64,000 nucleotides of DNA from Ursus arctos (taxonomy: Eukaryota > Chordata > Mammalia > Carnivora > Ursidae). Below, piece after piece: positions 1-52,532 of this stretch (position 1 is its first letter; the number at the start of each line of letters is the position of its first letter). The translations under genes were made by a program, and so were the position numbers. Below the pieces are notes generated by a model that was not told the origin of the DNA, ran no database searches, and saw only the letters and a program-made list of their open reading frames with translations. The stretch spans positions 56,118,444 through 56,182,443 of the forward strand of contig NW_026623067.1 in assembly GCF_023065955.2 (NCBI RefSeq), given 5' to 3'.

Positions 1-219
1 CCTGGGTGGCACAATCAGTTAAGTGTCCACCTCTTGATTTCAGCTCAGGTCATGATCTCAGGGTCATGAGATGGAGCCCTGAGTTGAGCGCTGTGCTCAG
101 TGTGGGGTCTGCTTGAGAGTCTCTCTACCTCTCCCTCTGCCCTTCCCACTCTTGCTCGTGTGCTCTCTCTCTCTCTAAAATAAAGAAATAAATCTTTTAA
201 AATAAATAAATAATAAAAA
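1..219 (+). repeat. CAN SINE (sense), cut by window start
   Basis: tRNA-Lys-derived head, CT-rich body and AAATAAATAA tail; head truncated by the left edge. Confidence 0.9.
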
Positions 220-1370
220 GTCGTTTTCTTGGTATTTTCTATATATAAGATTACATCATCTGCAAATAAAGATAGTTTACCTTCTTTCCCAATTCACATG
301 CTATTTATTTCATTTTCTTGCCTAATTTATTTGGCTAGAATCTCCATTACAATGCTTAATTTTAATGGAAGTGGCAAGAGTGGACATCCTTGTCTTATTC
401 CTGATCTTAGAAGGAACACATTCAGTCTTTCACCATTTAGTAGGGTGTTAGCTGTGGGTTTTTTATAGATTTCCTTCATCAAGTTAAAAAAGTTCCCTTC
501 AGTTTAGCTGTTATATCAAGAAAGGATGTTGGATATTTTTTCTGTCCAAGTTTTTTATTTAAATTCCAGTTAACATTCAGTGTAATACTAGTTTCAGGGA
601 TGTTGGATTTTATGAAATCCTTTTTTTGCATCTACTTTTGTGATCATGTAGTTTTGTCCTTTATTCTGTTGACATGTGTTATATTAATAGGATTTTTTGC
701 ATCTGCTTTTATGAAAAGTATTGGTCAGTAGTTTTCTATGCTTGTGATTCTTTTTTTTTTTAATTTTTTATTATGTTATGTTAGTCACCATACAGTACGT
801 CATTAGTTTTTGATGTAATGTTCCATGATTCATTGTTTGCATATAACACCCAGTGCTCCATGCAATATGTGCCCTCCCTAATACCCATTACCGTATGCTT
901 GTGATTCTTTGGTTGTGTATCAGGGTAATACTGGCCTCATACCCTCCTCTTCTACTTATTAAAAAAGTCTGTGAAGAATTGCTATTAACTCTTGTTTAAA
1001 TATTTAATAAAATTCACCAATGAGGCCTTTCTGGGCCTGGGCTTTTGTATGGGGAAAATTAGAAAACTACTAATTCATTTTCTTTACTTGTTAAAGGTCT
1101 GTTCATATTTTCTGTTTCTTCTTGAGTAAGTTTCAATACTTGCAAAGTTCTAGGAATTTGCTCATTTCATCCGATTTATTTTGTTGGCATATAGCTGTTC
1201 ATAGTAGTCTTTTATAATCTGATTTGTTAGATCAGTAGTAATATTGCCTCTTTCATTCTTGATTGTAGTAATTTGAGTCTTCTCTTTTTTTCTTGGTCAA
1301 TCTAGATAAAGGTATGCTAATTTTGTTGATATTTTATATCAAGTTTTTTGTTTTCTTACTGTTTTGAGAG
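220..1370 (-). mobile_element. L1 ORF2 fragment (antisense), degraded
   Basis: The reverse complement matches the L1 reverse-transcriptase region (for example tggacatccttgtcttattc). It is broken by many changes and interrupted at 748-893. 5' and 3' ends are missing. Confidence 0.75.
748..893 (-). mobile_element. Short carnivore L1 3'-end copy inside the older L1
   Basis: Contains ttatgttatgttagtcacca and the cacccagtgctcc motif, the same 3'-end sequence as at 6588 and (opposite strand) 33600-33700. The sequence tatgcttgtgattcttt is found on both sides, a target-site duplication. Confidence 0.8.
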
Positions 1371-1460
1371 TACCTTGTATATTTTTGAAACACATCTGTT
1401 TCATATATTTGTTTTACATTTCTCCCAATCTGTGGCTTCTGCTTTTCTTAACAGTGTCTT

Positions 1461-1556
1461 TTTTTTAAGTAGGCTCCACACCTAGTGTGGGGCTCGAACT
1501 CATGCCCCTGAAATCAAGAGTCGCATGCTCTACCAACTGAGCCAACCATGCGTCCC
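1461..1556 (-). repeat. CAN SINE, short (tRNA-head) type
   Basis: Antisense head ending aaccatgcgtccc; flanked by cttaacagtgtcttt / cttaatagtgtcttt. Confidence 0.85.
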
Positions 1557-1793
1557 TTAATAGTGTCTTTGAAGAGAGGAAGAGCTTTAAATTTTGATGA
1601 AGTCAAATTTATTGATTCTTTTTTCTTTGGCTTATATTTTTTTGTGTTCTGTCAGAGAAATCTTTGCCTAATCAAAGAGCACTAAAATTTTCTACTTCGT
1701 TTTCATCTAGAAGTTTTATATATTTTAGGTTTTACACTTAGGTCTCTGAAACATTTTACATTAATATGGTATGTGGTTAAGTTTGAGGTTCAC

Positions 1794-2025
1794 TTTTTTT
1801 TAAAATTTATTTTTTAAGACTTTATTTATGTGTGTGTGAGAGAGAGAGAGAGAGAGGAAGGGAGATCACGAGTGAGGGGGAAGGGGCAGGGGGAGAGGAA
1901 GAAGCAGACTCCCACTGATCAGGGAGCCTGATGTGGGGCTCGATGCAGGCGACTATCCCATGGCCCCAGGATCATAACCTGAGCCAAAGAGAGACACTTA
2001 ACCAACTGAGCTGCCCAGGTGCCCC
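1794..2025 (-). repeat. CAN SINE
   Basis: Antisense full-length copy with a TG/GA microsatellite in its body; inserted in the A-tail of the SINE at 2026-2124. Confidence 0.88.
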
Positions 2026-2124
2026 TTAAAGTTTATTTTAAGTAATCTCTACATCCAGTGTGGGGCTGGAACTCACAACCTCAAGATCAAGAGTCTCATG
2101 CTCCATCAACTGAGCCAGCCATTG
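2026..2124 (-). repeat. CAN SINE, short type
   Basis: Antisense tRNA-like head, gagccagccattgc end; split from its tail by the 1794-2025 copy. Confidence 0.8.
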
Positions 2125-2140
2125 CTCTGAGGTTCACTTT

Positions 2141-2339
2141 TTTTTTTTTAAGATTTTATTTATATGAGAGAGAGAGAGAATGAGCAATAGGGAGGGGCAG
2201 AGGGAGAGAGAGAGAGAGAGAAGCAGGCTCCCCGCTGATCAGGAAACCTGATGCTGGACTCGATCCCGGATCCCAGACCTGGAGATCATGACCTGAGCCG
2301 AAGGCAGATGCTTAACCGACTGACCCACCCAGGCTCCCC
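2141..2339 (-). repeat. CAN SINE
   Basis: Antisense; flanked by tgaggttcacttt (2128) and tgaggtttacttt (2340). Confidence 0.88.
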
Positions 2340-2700
2340 TGAGGTTTACTTTTTGATATGTGTGTCCATCATTTGTTAAAAAATTATTTTCCCCATTGAT
2401 TTGCCTTTTGCACCTCCATAAAAATTGCCTGTATTGGCATGGGTTTCTTTCTCGACTCTTTGTTCTGTGCCATTGATCTGTGTCCATCCTTTCAGTATGC
2501 CACATTGTCTTTAGTCTTTAATAGCAAATCTTGAAATCAGGTACAGTAGGGTTTTTTTTACTTTGTTCTTCTGTTTCAGCATTGTTTGGCTACTCCAGTT
2601 CCTGTATGTCTCCATATACATTCTAGAATCAGCTTTTGTGTGGATTCTCTTTGGAATTTCTACATAATCTTGCTAACTGAGAATAATTTATTTTTTTCTT

Positions 2701-3465
2701 TCAGCTCAGTATGTCTTTATTTTCTTGCTTAATGCACTGGTGAGGACCCCCAGATGACCAAAGGACCAATTGGCTTTTTATTCACTAACCTTGTAATTTT
2801 ATGAATCCTCCCTTCCATAAAAATAAACCCCTTAGACAGTAAACCTCTGAATGGATTTCAGGGGTCTGTGAGTCTTTGAAAAACATAAAAAACATTTTAT
2901 AGTAATATATATATCTGTCTTCCTTGGAGGAAGTGTGTTCATAGCTTATATCAGACTGTCAAAGGGATTTATGTCATCAAAAGGGTTGAGGAACTAAATT
3001 TTAAATAAAAGCCTAGGTATATATAAATAATTTTCACGACATCGTTTTTCACACATATAGCATTTGAAGTTACTAAGAACCGTAATTTATTTATTTATTT
3101 ATTTGTTTATTTTTCCCTTGAACTCTCCCCACTCCATAGGAAATGATAAATGCTTCTTGGCAATTTTGACCCCTATCACTTTTTGTTAAAAACCAATAAA
3201 TTTAAATGTTGGTCAGGGATTGGTGGTAAGACATGCAGAAGAAATATAGATGAAGTATAGATAAAGCCAAACCCCTTTCTCAAAGCCCGCACAGGAATAT
3301 GTATACCAATGAGGGCGGGCAAAAGGGAAACAGTCAGTGGTCATGCATACATCTAAGCTTATTAAGGCACTCATAAGGAACTGAATAAATCTTATTAACA
3401 AGTCTCATTTATAGAAATACAAAATGATTAAACATTTGGTACACTTTTTATCTCCTTAGGTTTTG
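2701..3465. other. Intergenic stretch, nothing recognised
   Basis: AT-rich unique sequence with an (ATTT)n run near 3085-3110. No coding or known repeat signal that I can support. Confidence 0.5.
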
Positions 3466-3664
3466 TTTTTTTTTTTAAGTTTTTATTTATTTATCTCTGA
3501 GAGAGGGATTGAGGGCACATAAGTGGAAGGGAGGGGCAGAGGCAGAGGGAGAAGCAGACTCGCCACTGGGCAGGGAGCCTGATGTGGGCCTCCATCACAG
3601 GACCCTGAGATCATGACCTGAGCTGAAGGTAGGAACTTAACTGACTGAGCCACCCAGGCGCCCC
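3466..3664 (-). repeat. CAN SINE
   Basis: Antisense, ends gccacccaggcgcccc; flanks tctccttaggtttt / tctccttaagtttt. Confidence 0.9.
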
Positions 3665-3998
3665 TCTCCTTAAGTTTTTCTTAAATTAGTCTATTTAATC
3701 AAAAAGTTAATTAGGTTTGAACAAAACCAAAACAGTAAATGGGGCTATTTCTAAGACCTTCTTCAAATAACTGTAAGATGTTAAAGAATTGTCAGTAGTT
3801 TCACATGAAAACCTAGGACTGAAATTAGTGAGTATATTTACAAAAATTCCCAAAAGGTGTATAGCTCCATATTAGACTCCCTATTAGATCACAGTCTCCC
3901 TTCTGTTGAAGGAAAACCTTTATGATGAGTAAATTTTAGTGTTAAGATAGTTAGCAATCATTTGATAATTTAGTGAATCCCAGTAATGAAAAGAATAC

Positions 3999-4178
3999 TT
4001 TTTTTTTTTTTAAGATTTTATTTATTCGTCGGAGAGAGAGAGCACAAGCAGCTGCAGGTAGAGGGAGAAGCAGGCTCCCTGCTGAGCAAGGAGTCCAATG
4101 TCGGACTGGATCCCAGGACCCTGGGATCACGGACCTGAGCTGAAGGCAGACTCTCAACGGACTGAGCCAGCCAGGCTT
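3999..4178 (-). repeat. CAN SINE
   Basis: Antisense, CT-rich body shortened, head end gagccagccaggctt. Confidence 0.87.
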
Positions 4179-4214
4179 CTGGATACTGTCTTTTCAAAAC
4201 AGCCAATCGTATTA

Positions 4215-4325
4215 TTAAAAATAGTAACAAACACATATATGGTGCCTAGTATGTGTCAAACACCATTCAATCCTTACAATAGCCCTATGAATTATCCTCA
4301 TTTTATATGATTTGACCCCAGGTAA
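4215..4325 (-). repeat. MIR fragment
   Basis: Resembles the MIR core (gtgcctagtatgtgtcaaac, then tattatcctcattttat-like text). Old and diverged; orientation uncertain. Confidence 0.5.
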
Positions 4326-4624
4326 TACTGGATAGCACCTTTGTAATATTATCTTAGTCTAAGTAATCTTCTCTGCCTCCATACCCATTCTTCAAACCCC
4401 TGCATCCTACATCATTTTCTGATATTCGTCCTTTTCTGCTATTCTGTCCTTTAATGATATTCATAGTAGGAAAAGAGTTTTCTCTTTTATTCTCTGATTA
4501 TGTTAGGATTTCCAGTAGGGCACCTGCCACAATCTACCTGATGTGTCTAAAGGGTCCATTTGTGTGTTTATCTTCCTTGTATAGTAGGTTACAATCGTCT
4601 GGAGGTCAAGAACTTACCTTGGGG

Positions 4625-4793
4625 GGGGCGCCTGGGTGGCTCAGACAGTTAAGCGTCTGCCTTCGGCTCAGACATGATCCCAGGGTCCTGGGACCAAGCC
4701 CCACATTGGGCTCCCTACACGGTGGGGAGCCTGCTTCTCCCTCGCCTGTGCCCCCCCTTTCTCTCTGACAATAAATAAATCTTTTTAAAAAAA
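4625..4793 (+). repeat. CAN SINE
   Basis: Sense; flanked by aagaacttaccttgggg / aagaacttaacttggg. Confidence 0.9.
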
Positions 4794-4959
4794 GAACTTA
4801 ACTTGGGAGGCATTCCCCACCAGTTATTTTGTGGAGTCTTGCACATATATAATAATCTATGGTTATTAAAATGAATCTACTAAATGTTATGGTTGCATAC
4901 AGTTTATCCAAGAATTTACTTTACAGGTAAACTTGCTCATGTGCAAAGTTCCACCTACG

Positions 4960-5166
4960 TTAAGCAGCATAACTTAATGGGTTAGAGCTTGCTAAATAGA
5001 ATCCTGACTCTTGATACTTCCTAGCTGTGATCTTCGCTAAGTCACTTAATTCTGTGCCCTGGTTCCATCACCTGTAACGGAAATAATTATAATACCTACC
5101 TCCGATGGTATCATGTGGATTGAGAAAGTTCATTTTTGAAATATGTTTAAAAGAGTGCTTGGCACT
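4960..5166 (+). repeat. MIR, continued after the SINE at 5369-5400
   Basis: MIR-like text (cctagctgtgatcttcgcta, agtcacttaattctgtgcc, gtaataataataatacctac-like). Split by the next SINE with gagtgcttggca on both sides. Confidence 0.7.
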
Positions 5167-5368
5167 GGGGCGCCTGGGTGGCGCAGTCGTTAAAAGCGTC
5201 TGCCTTCGGCTCAGGGCGTGATCCTGGCGATCCAGGATCGAGTCCCACATCAGGCTCTTCCGCTGGGAGCCTGCTTCTTCCTCTCCCACTCCCCCTGCTG
5301 TGTTCCCTCTCTCGCTGGCTGTCTCTCTGTCACATAAATAAATAAAATCTTTAAAAAAAAAAAAAAAA
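5167..5368 (+). repeat. CAN SINE, bear-type body
   Basis: Sense, full length with ctggctgtctctctgtcaca tail; duplication aaaagagtgcttggca flanks it. Confidence 0.92.
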
Positions 5369-5540
5369 GAGTGCTTGGCATATAGTAATATACATGTTAT
5401 TCTTTCTTACCATTCTTGGCAACATTGTAATAGTAAAAAGCTGGAAACCACCTAAATGTCCATCAGTAAGAGGCTGATTAAATCAATCACAGCACATCCT
5501 AAATGGACTTCTGTTCAAATGTTAAAAACATAGGGATCCA

Positions 5541-5656
5541 GGGGCGCCTGGCTGGCTCAGTTGGAAGAGCGTGGGACTCTTAATCTCAGGGTCGTGAGTC
5601 TGGGCCCTACACTGGGTGTAGAGATTACTTAAATAAATAAAACTTAAAAAAAAAAT
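5541..5656 (+). repeat. CAN SINE, short type
   Basis: Sense; head followed directly by gtagagattacttaaataaa. Confidence 0.88.
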
Positions 5657-5705
5657 TAGAGACCCAAAGAAGATGTAGGAATGACTAACAGGCATATGAG
5701 AAGCC

Positions 5706-5878
5706 CAGGGTACGTGGGTGGTTCAGTCAGTTAAGCTTCTAACTTTTCAGATTTTGCCTCAGGTCATGATCTCAGGGTTTTGAGATCCAGCTCAGCATTG
5801 GGCTTTGCTGGGCATGGAGCCTGCTTGGGATTCTCTCTCCCCCTCTCCCTCTGCCCTTGCACCCCCCCATACCCCAAA
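5706..5878 (+). repeat. CAN SINE
   Basis: Sense, diverged head (gtacgtgggtggttcag). Confidence 0.82.
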
Positions 5879-5884
5879 ATGAAC

Positions 5885-6567
5885 CAAAATGAAGACTACT
5901 GAAGACCAAAATGAAATATAACTATTTCATCCACAGGATGGCTATTAGATAAACAGTAGCCAGTGTTGGCAAGGATGTGGAGAAATTAGATCCCTATTAC
6001 ATAGATGGTGGGAATGTAAAGTAACGCAACCACTTTGCAAAAAGAGTTTGGTATTTCCTCAAAAAGTTAAACTCAGTGCAAAATGACCCAGCAATTTCCC
6101 TGTATACCCAAGAGAATTGAAAACCTACATTCACAGAAAAACCTGTACACAAATGTTCATGGCATAATTCATAATACCTAGAATGGATACAACCCAATTG
6201 TGCAACTGATGGAATGCATAAACAAAACACGGTACCTACAGCGGAATATTATTTGATTTTAAAAAGGAGTGAGGTGCTGGTACCGGCTACAACATGGATA
6301 ACCTTTAAAATAAGAGAAGCCGGACAAAAAAGACCATATATTATATGATTCCGTTTATATGAAATGCCCAGAATATGCAAATCCATATGGACAAAGTAAA
6401 TGAGTGATTCCAAGGAGCTGGGAGAAGGGAAAAATGAGAAGTGACTGCTAATAGTACAGGACTTCTTTTGGGTGGGGTGATACAAATGTTACATGTGGAA
6501 TTAGTGACAGTTGATGTGTGATGGTTGCACATTCTTGTATAAGAAAAGCCAGTCAATTGTGCACTTT
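5885..6567 (+). mobile_element. Old L1 ORF2/3' end fragment
   Basis: Typical L1 ORF2 C-terminal text (aggatgtggagaaattagat, tatacccaagagaattgaaa, ggaatattatttg). Heavily mutated. Confidence 0.75.
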
Positions 6568-6711
6568 TAAATGGTGAATTTTATCTTTTTTTATAATAAT
6601 TTTCTATTATGTTATGTTAGTCACCATACAGTATATCCTTAGTTTTTGATGTAGTGTTCCATGATTCATTATTTGTGTGTAACACCCAGTGTAAATGGTG
6701 AATTTTATCTT
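6568..6711 (-). mobile_element. 5'-truncated L1 3'-end insertion with 20-bp target-site duplication
   Basis: The insert 6588-6691 is L1 3' sequence (reverse orientation, poly-T at its left). It is bounded by identical 20-mers taaatggtgaattttatctt at 6568-6587 and 6692-6711. Confidence 0.9.
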
Positions 6712-7020
6712 AATTTGAAAGAATAGGGAGGTCTGTATGTTCTGAGATGATACACTCTCCAAAATATATTAAATGAAAAAAAAAATACAGAATAGCATAC
6801 ATGGCATGCTACCACATGCTTAAAGAAACTAACGTACACACACACTTCGAAGGCATAAAATCTCTTGAAAAGAGAAAGAGGAAGACAGTAACATTACTTC
6901 TTAAAGGGAGGGATCTGGGTGGCTGAAGAATGGGGGCAGCCTGGAAGGGAAACCTACCTTTCCAGGATACTACTCTTTTGTACCTTTTGATTTTTATACA
7001 GAGTATAAGTATTACCACTT
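6712..7020 (+). mobile_element. Old L1 3' UTR-like fragment
   Basis: Pattern ggatctgggtggctgaagaa ... ttttgtaccttttgattttt ... attacc resembles ancient L1 3' ends; a related piece is at 60660-60830. Confidence 0.5.
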
Positions 7021-7163
7021 AGTTGTGTGTTTTTTTTAATTTAAGGAAAGAAATAAAAATGAAAAACTCTGATGTTTTATCCTTAGTCTTAAGTTTTATT
7101 TTCAGGGATCATCTTCATTTTCTTTTGTAATCAGCTTAGAAGATAGCCACCCATTTGGTCAGA

Positions 7164-7169
7164 TTTATT
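7164..7169 (-). terminator. AK6: Candidate AK6 poly(A) signal
   Basis: AATAAA on the minus strand (tttatt on the plus strand), about 245 bases past the AK6 stop. This is the first canonical signal seen after the stop; the cleavage site was not determined. Confidence 0.5.
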
Positions 7170-7412
7170 CTTTAGCAGTTGAAGCATTTAAGATGACAAT
7201 TTTTACTCTAAATTCTTCATGATTTTATATACACTATACTTGAGAATGTTTTGCTTTCTCATGGAGAAAAAAAGCCCAAACATAAACCTTTAGCCTATCC
7301 ATCTACTAGTCCTGCAGCACAATCTTAATAAAACAAGTTTTACTGATAACTGGACAATTTATCATTATGGCAGGGATATAACGAGTGGTTGTAAAGTGGC
7401 CAGTCTTGTAAG

Positions 7413-19711
<12,299 letters not shown>

Positions 19712-20049
19712 GGTCCTCAGCGCGCTGGCTCCGCGTTTAGGCCCACGCGCTGCACGCACAACAGGGAGGAGCCGGAAGGGGCGAGCTGCGGCTAGCGCCA
19801 GTGGCCCCGGGGGCTTGGAGGCCTTGCGCGGCGCTCGCGGCCCGTCTCCACCGGTAGTCACCGAGCACGGGTTACCTGACCTTCTATGGCACGCTTTCAG
19901 GCCGAGTCGAAAGCAGGGGCATAGGTCGGGTCGCGCTTCGGGTCAGGCAATGCGGTAGATGCCTAAGCCACTGGCGCCGTTGGCGGTCGCCCTTCTGCCT
20001 GTGTCGCGGAAGCGCCGACCGGTCTAGAAGGTCCCCGAGAGGCGGGACC

Positions 20050-20161
20050 TCCGAGAGGCTCGGCGCTGAGCCCGGGTCGGGCCGGTTGCTTGCCCTTCTG
20101 CTGGAGCAGAGCTTGGCTCCTCCGCTCCTCTCCGCCCACGAGGGGATGCAGCTCCCGGAAA
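20050..20161 (+). other. RAD17: Probable RAD17 non-coding first exon (5' UTR)
   Basis: The donor ggaaa followed by gtaagg at 20162 is the best plus-strand donor in the island. The exon start is a guess, since no transcript data are available. It would splice to the exon at 21388. Confidence 0.45.
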
Positions 20162-20420
20162 GTAAGGCCGCCGCGGCTGCGGCTTTGCTCTGTGTATGTT
20201 CTAGAGACGCGAACCCATCTTTGCCTTCACGTCTCCCCAAGCTCTCTTCGCTCCTCCTCCCGACCTGCCCATCCCATTTGGGGATGGAGGGTGGGGGTGC
20301 AAAATTCTGGCCTGGAGTCGGGACGTGAGAGCTTCTCTCGGCCCTCCGCTGATGAGTAGCATTACGTTGGACGAATGTCTGGGCTTGCGATCCCCAGTGC
20401 AGTGTGTGAGGGCGGGTGGT

Positions 20421-21387
20421 GGGTAGGCTAGAAATATTCTTGAAAGTCTGTTTTACCTCTGACGTCTCATTTCAGGAACGGGACATCATCTGGGACAGTT
20501 ACCTTTTTTAAAGTAGGTGATTGTCAGTCTCGTTTTTAAAGAGCGACTCGAGTCCCGACCTTAAAAACAGTCTGCGTCTTTTATTTCGACCTGCCAACTG
20601 TATTTACTCAATAAGTGCTTTTTCCACTCATGTATCTCTTTGAATCTCCAAAGCAAAAACCTCCTTAATCGTGAACAATTTGTGTGTGTGTGTATGTACA
20701 ATTTATTTTTTCGCGTATGGAAGCGTTTACACGTTGTATGCCGTAGGTGCGTCCAAACCTTAAAGTCCATTACACCTTCCAATTTATAAGTTTGCAGACC
20801 TTAAAAAACTTTGCTTCGAGCTCACTTCAAACTGGTGAATTCACTAGATTATGTAAACATTGAAGAATTATTAAAGTCGGAAAACTGTTGCCCCCAAATT
20901 TCCTAATATGTTCAGGTACAGAAAACAGTTGCAAAGAATACATACAGTTAGATTTAAAGTGTTTTCCCAAAGTAAGTGAAAGTCTGAATTTGTTACATGG
21001 TGAGTTTTTTTGAAATTTTGTGGGGGAAAAAAAAACCCTGGAACTGTGATTTAAAATGAGGGAAATTTTAACTTTCAGCATAAAAGCTGCACAAATAGAA
21101 TTGTCTGATTTTCTTACTGACAAAATGTCGAATATGTGTTTTTTTCCTGTTTTCTCTAATACGTTATTGAGTTCATATGAAAGACTGTTTATACCACCAT
21201 GTGGATTATTTGACACAGTTATAGTAAAAGTAAACTTTATTTTAGCATTTTGACTTCACCTATGTTTACTATGTCCTCTCATTAGTTCTTGAGCCTTTAT
21301 CATACTGTGGATTATATCGGTTTATATTACTATACTTACATTTTATAGTTTCTCCTAATTTGAGATTTTTTCCTTTTGTTTCCTTAG
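20421..21387. other. RAD17 5' intron, unique sequence
   Basis: Contains a short (TG)n at about 20682-20694. No repeat or exon supported; alternative 5' exons known for RAD17 could lie here. Confidence 0.4.
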
Positions 21388-21449
21388 GTGAATTATACTT
21401 TAATGTACTACAGGTTGTATACTACGGATGGGAACTATTAAAGTTTATA

Positions 21450-50281
<28,832 letters not shown>

Positions 50282-50680
50282 AAACGCCCTCGCCGGTCAT
50301 GTTGCTACTTGGCGGACTCGTGTGCATTTTATTCAGTGGTATCTTAGTAGAGAGAATATACTTTTCAAGTGAATGACAGTTTAATTCTTCACTCTTGTAG
50401 TATTTCAGCACAAGAAACTGACTTCTCTGTCATTTTGAAGTAAACAGAAGATCAAGCTTCAAATAATATCTTAATTTTTTTTCTCTAGTATTTATTTCGT
50501 CTTGTGAGTGATGTTGGGAGAGGTCAGTGTGAATGAAGTGTGTTTGAACATTATGCCAAATATCAAAGAATGTGAAGGAATAATTCAGAATACTAAAACT
50601 TTATGGGGTTGTAAATACGAATTATGAAACAGTTTAGTATGCAATTATGAGTGTAAATAAACTTTGTGCCTTATCCACAG
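50282..50680 (+). other. RAD17: RAD17 3' UTR
   Basis: AT-rich, no repeats seen. Runs from the stop to just past the AATAAA at 50656. Confidence 0.8.
50656..50661 (+). terminator. RAD17: RAD17 poly(A) signal AATAAA
   Basis: Canonical hexamer 375 bases after the stop, followed by a T-rich segment (tttctttatggtc). The MARVELD2 CpG island begins about 300 bases later. Confidence 0.8.
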
Positions 50681-50969
50681 TTTCTTTATGGTCTCTAACT
50701 TCTCGAATACCATTTTCATATGCTGTACAGTGGACTATTTTAGATGCTTTTTGAAAAAGTATTTACTTAATTTATATCAAAATTAAAATGTTGAATTTCT
50801 TTTCGTTTCTTCTTTTACTATTTCCAAACATTTATTGTCGGCCAGGTATCATTGCGCGTGGTACATGAATCTCCCTTTATCCGCTGTTAACTTTTCAAAA
50901 ATAGGGAAGAGAATGACAATCTTGCCCTGACAACTCTCTGGCGGGACTAATCACCTTTTACTACCTTTC

Positions 50970-51700
50970 CAAGCTGTGCGCGAGCGCCGTGGCGCGGGCG
51001 GAGCTGGGCTTGTAACCGCCGCTCGGAGGTGCGGGGCGGGCCCCGACCCTCCCGGGCCCCAGAGCGGGAGTCCGGCCTGACAAAGCCGGGCGGGGCAAAC
51101 TTGGCCCGGCCCCGCCCCGGGAGCAGAGCCGGGTTTCAGTCCCGTGGGCGGCGTGCGCGCTCTCCCCGGCGGCCGCGCAGGTGAGTGGGTCCCGGGGGGT
51201 GGGGCCCACGTGAGGCGGCGGCGGACGGGGAGGGGCCCGGCAGCCCCCCGGCAGGTGCGCGGGGTGGGGCAGCAGAGGCCCTGGGCCACTGAGCGCGCGG
51301 CCGGGCCCGCGGCGCTGGCCGCTCAGCCCCGCCATAACCTGCGGCCGAGGCCGGACCGAGGCGCGGAATGAGGTGAGGGCCCCGGGGAGAGCGGGGCCTG
51401 CGCGTCAGGAGGGCCCCTCAGCAGCCCGCTTTCATTCAGGAGACAGGTGCGCGGCGAGGCGCGCCCGGCCCGCCGCGAAGGCGCCGCCCTTCCCGGGCGC
51501 GGGGATCCTCGGATCCCGACCTGCGCACGGACTTAGTTCCGGCCGCTTTGGGGCGTCATCTCGACGGACCGAGAATGGGTTTTCTGTCAGACGCGCAGTC
51601 CGAGCGCTGCCTGGGGTCGGCAGACCCGAAAACAGATTGGTGGGAGCGGACGCCGAGCGGTGTCCCTTGTCACTCACGCGTGGGTTAGGTTAAAACCCTC
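50970..51700 (+). promoter_or_regulatory. MARVELD2: CpG island promoter of MARVELD2
   Basis: GC- and CpG-dense block with GC boxes (ggggcggg, gggcggggc) and no TATA. It lies between the RAD17 3' end and the MARVELD2 coding exons. The several long open frames across it are GC artefacts. Confidence 0.85.
51050..51180 (+). other. MARVELD2: MARVELD2 non-coding exon 1 (start approximate)
   Basis: Ends at a near-consensus donor gcgcag then gtgagtggg at 51181. The transcription start is not determined; an alternative donor (aatgag then gtgagg) lies at about 51372. Confidence 0.55.
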
Positions 51701-52360
51701 GGGGTTTTCCCGACTCCAGGAAGCCCCGAAACGTCTCGTGGGCCCAGCAAAACTTTAAAGCTCGCTAAAGCGATGCCTCTGGTTTTGTAAAGACGACCAA
51801 GTTCGGTTCCGGTGTCACTTTCTTGGGGAAACCATTTGTCCTCCCAGCGCTGTGGCTTTCGGAGCTGTGTGTTCCAACAGCATGGAGCCCGAGTCCCGGG
51901 GCTCGTCCAGAACAAAGACTGGATCTGCGGGGGCTCTCAGTGACCCCCTGAAAGATTCGTGAGGGGTAGCCAGGTAACCACCGTGTGGTCGAGGACCGCG
52001 GACCATTGCCTTCCAAAATCACGTATTTTGTTATTCCGTGATTCTCCGCATTTACTTTTTGCTTTTTATTTAAAAATTATTTTTATGAGGTAAACATTGA
52101 TAAGGTGTTCTAATAATTCAAATGAGCCACTTTACACAGGTGAAGATGAAGTAAATCCGCTACAGTGAAGCACACTTTTTCACCTGGGTGTTAAATTAAG
52201 CAATGGGATAGCCTTTAAATGCATATATATCAAAGATACAGAGTTATGTAAAACTTGCTGAAGTTATTTCTGTGCTTTTGCTTCTACTTTTCTTAGGAAA
52301 ATGTATTTCAGAACTCTAGTAGTACCGTGCATTTCTAGAATTTAAATGTTTTTAGACACA
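51701..52360. other. MARVELD2 intron 1, first part, nothing recognised
   Basis: GC content falls from the island edge into AT-rich sequence; no feature supported. Confidence 0.5.
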
Positions 52361-52532
52361 GGAGCGCCTGCGTGACTGTCGGTTAAGCGTCTGCCTTCGG
52401 TTCGGGTCATGATCCCAGGGTCCTGGGATTGAGGGAACCTGCTTCTGCCTCTCCCTCTGCCTTCGTCTTCCCCTGTGTGTGTGCTGTGTGTGTCTCTCCC
52501 TGGCAAGTAAATAAATAAAATCTCTTTTAAAA
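52361..52532 (+). repeat. CAN SINE
   Basis: Sense; aaatgtttttagacaca duplicated. Confidence 0.92.

Larger units (their letters stand above)
1371..2700 (-). mobile_element. Second L1 ORF2 fragment (antisense), interrupted by SINEs
   Basis: Restarts at the ORF2 3' part, so it is a separate L1 from 220-1370. Matches the same region of the L1 at 41500-42560, for example tctgtgccattgatctgtgt. SINEs occupy 1461-1556 and 1794-2339. Confidence 0.7.

Noticed and set aside
1490..1556. tRNA-like segment with A and B boxes
   Set aside because: It is the antisense head of a CAN SINE, as are the other tRNA-like heads in the window; no intact cloverleaf gene.
50951..51693. Arg/Pro/Gly-rich open frames of 75-124 codons
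   Set aside because: Same GC effect in the MARVELD2 island; no plausible start context or known domain.
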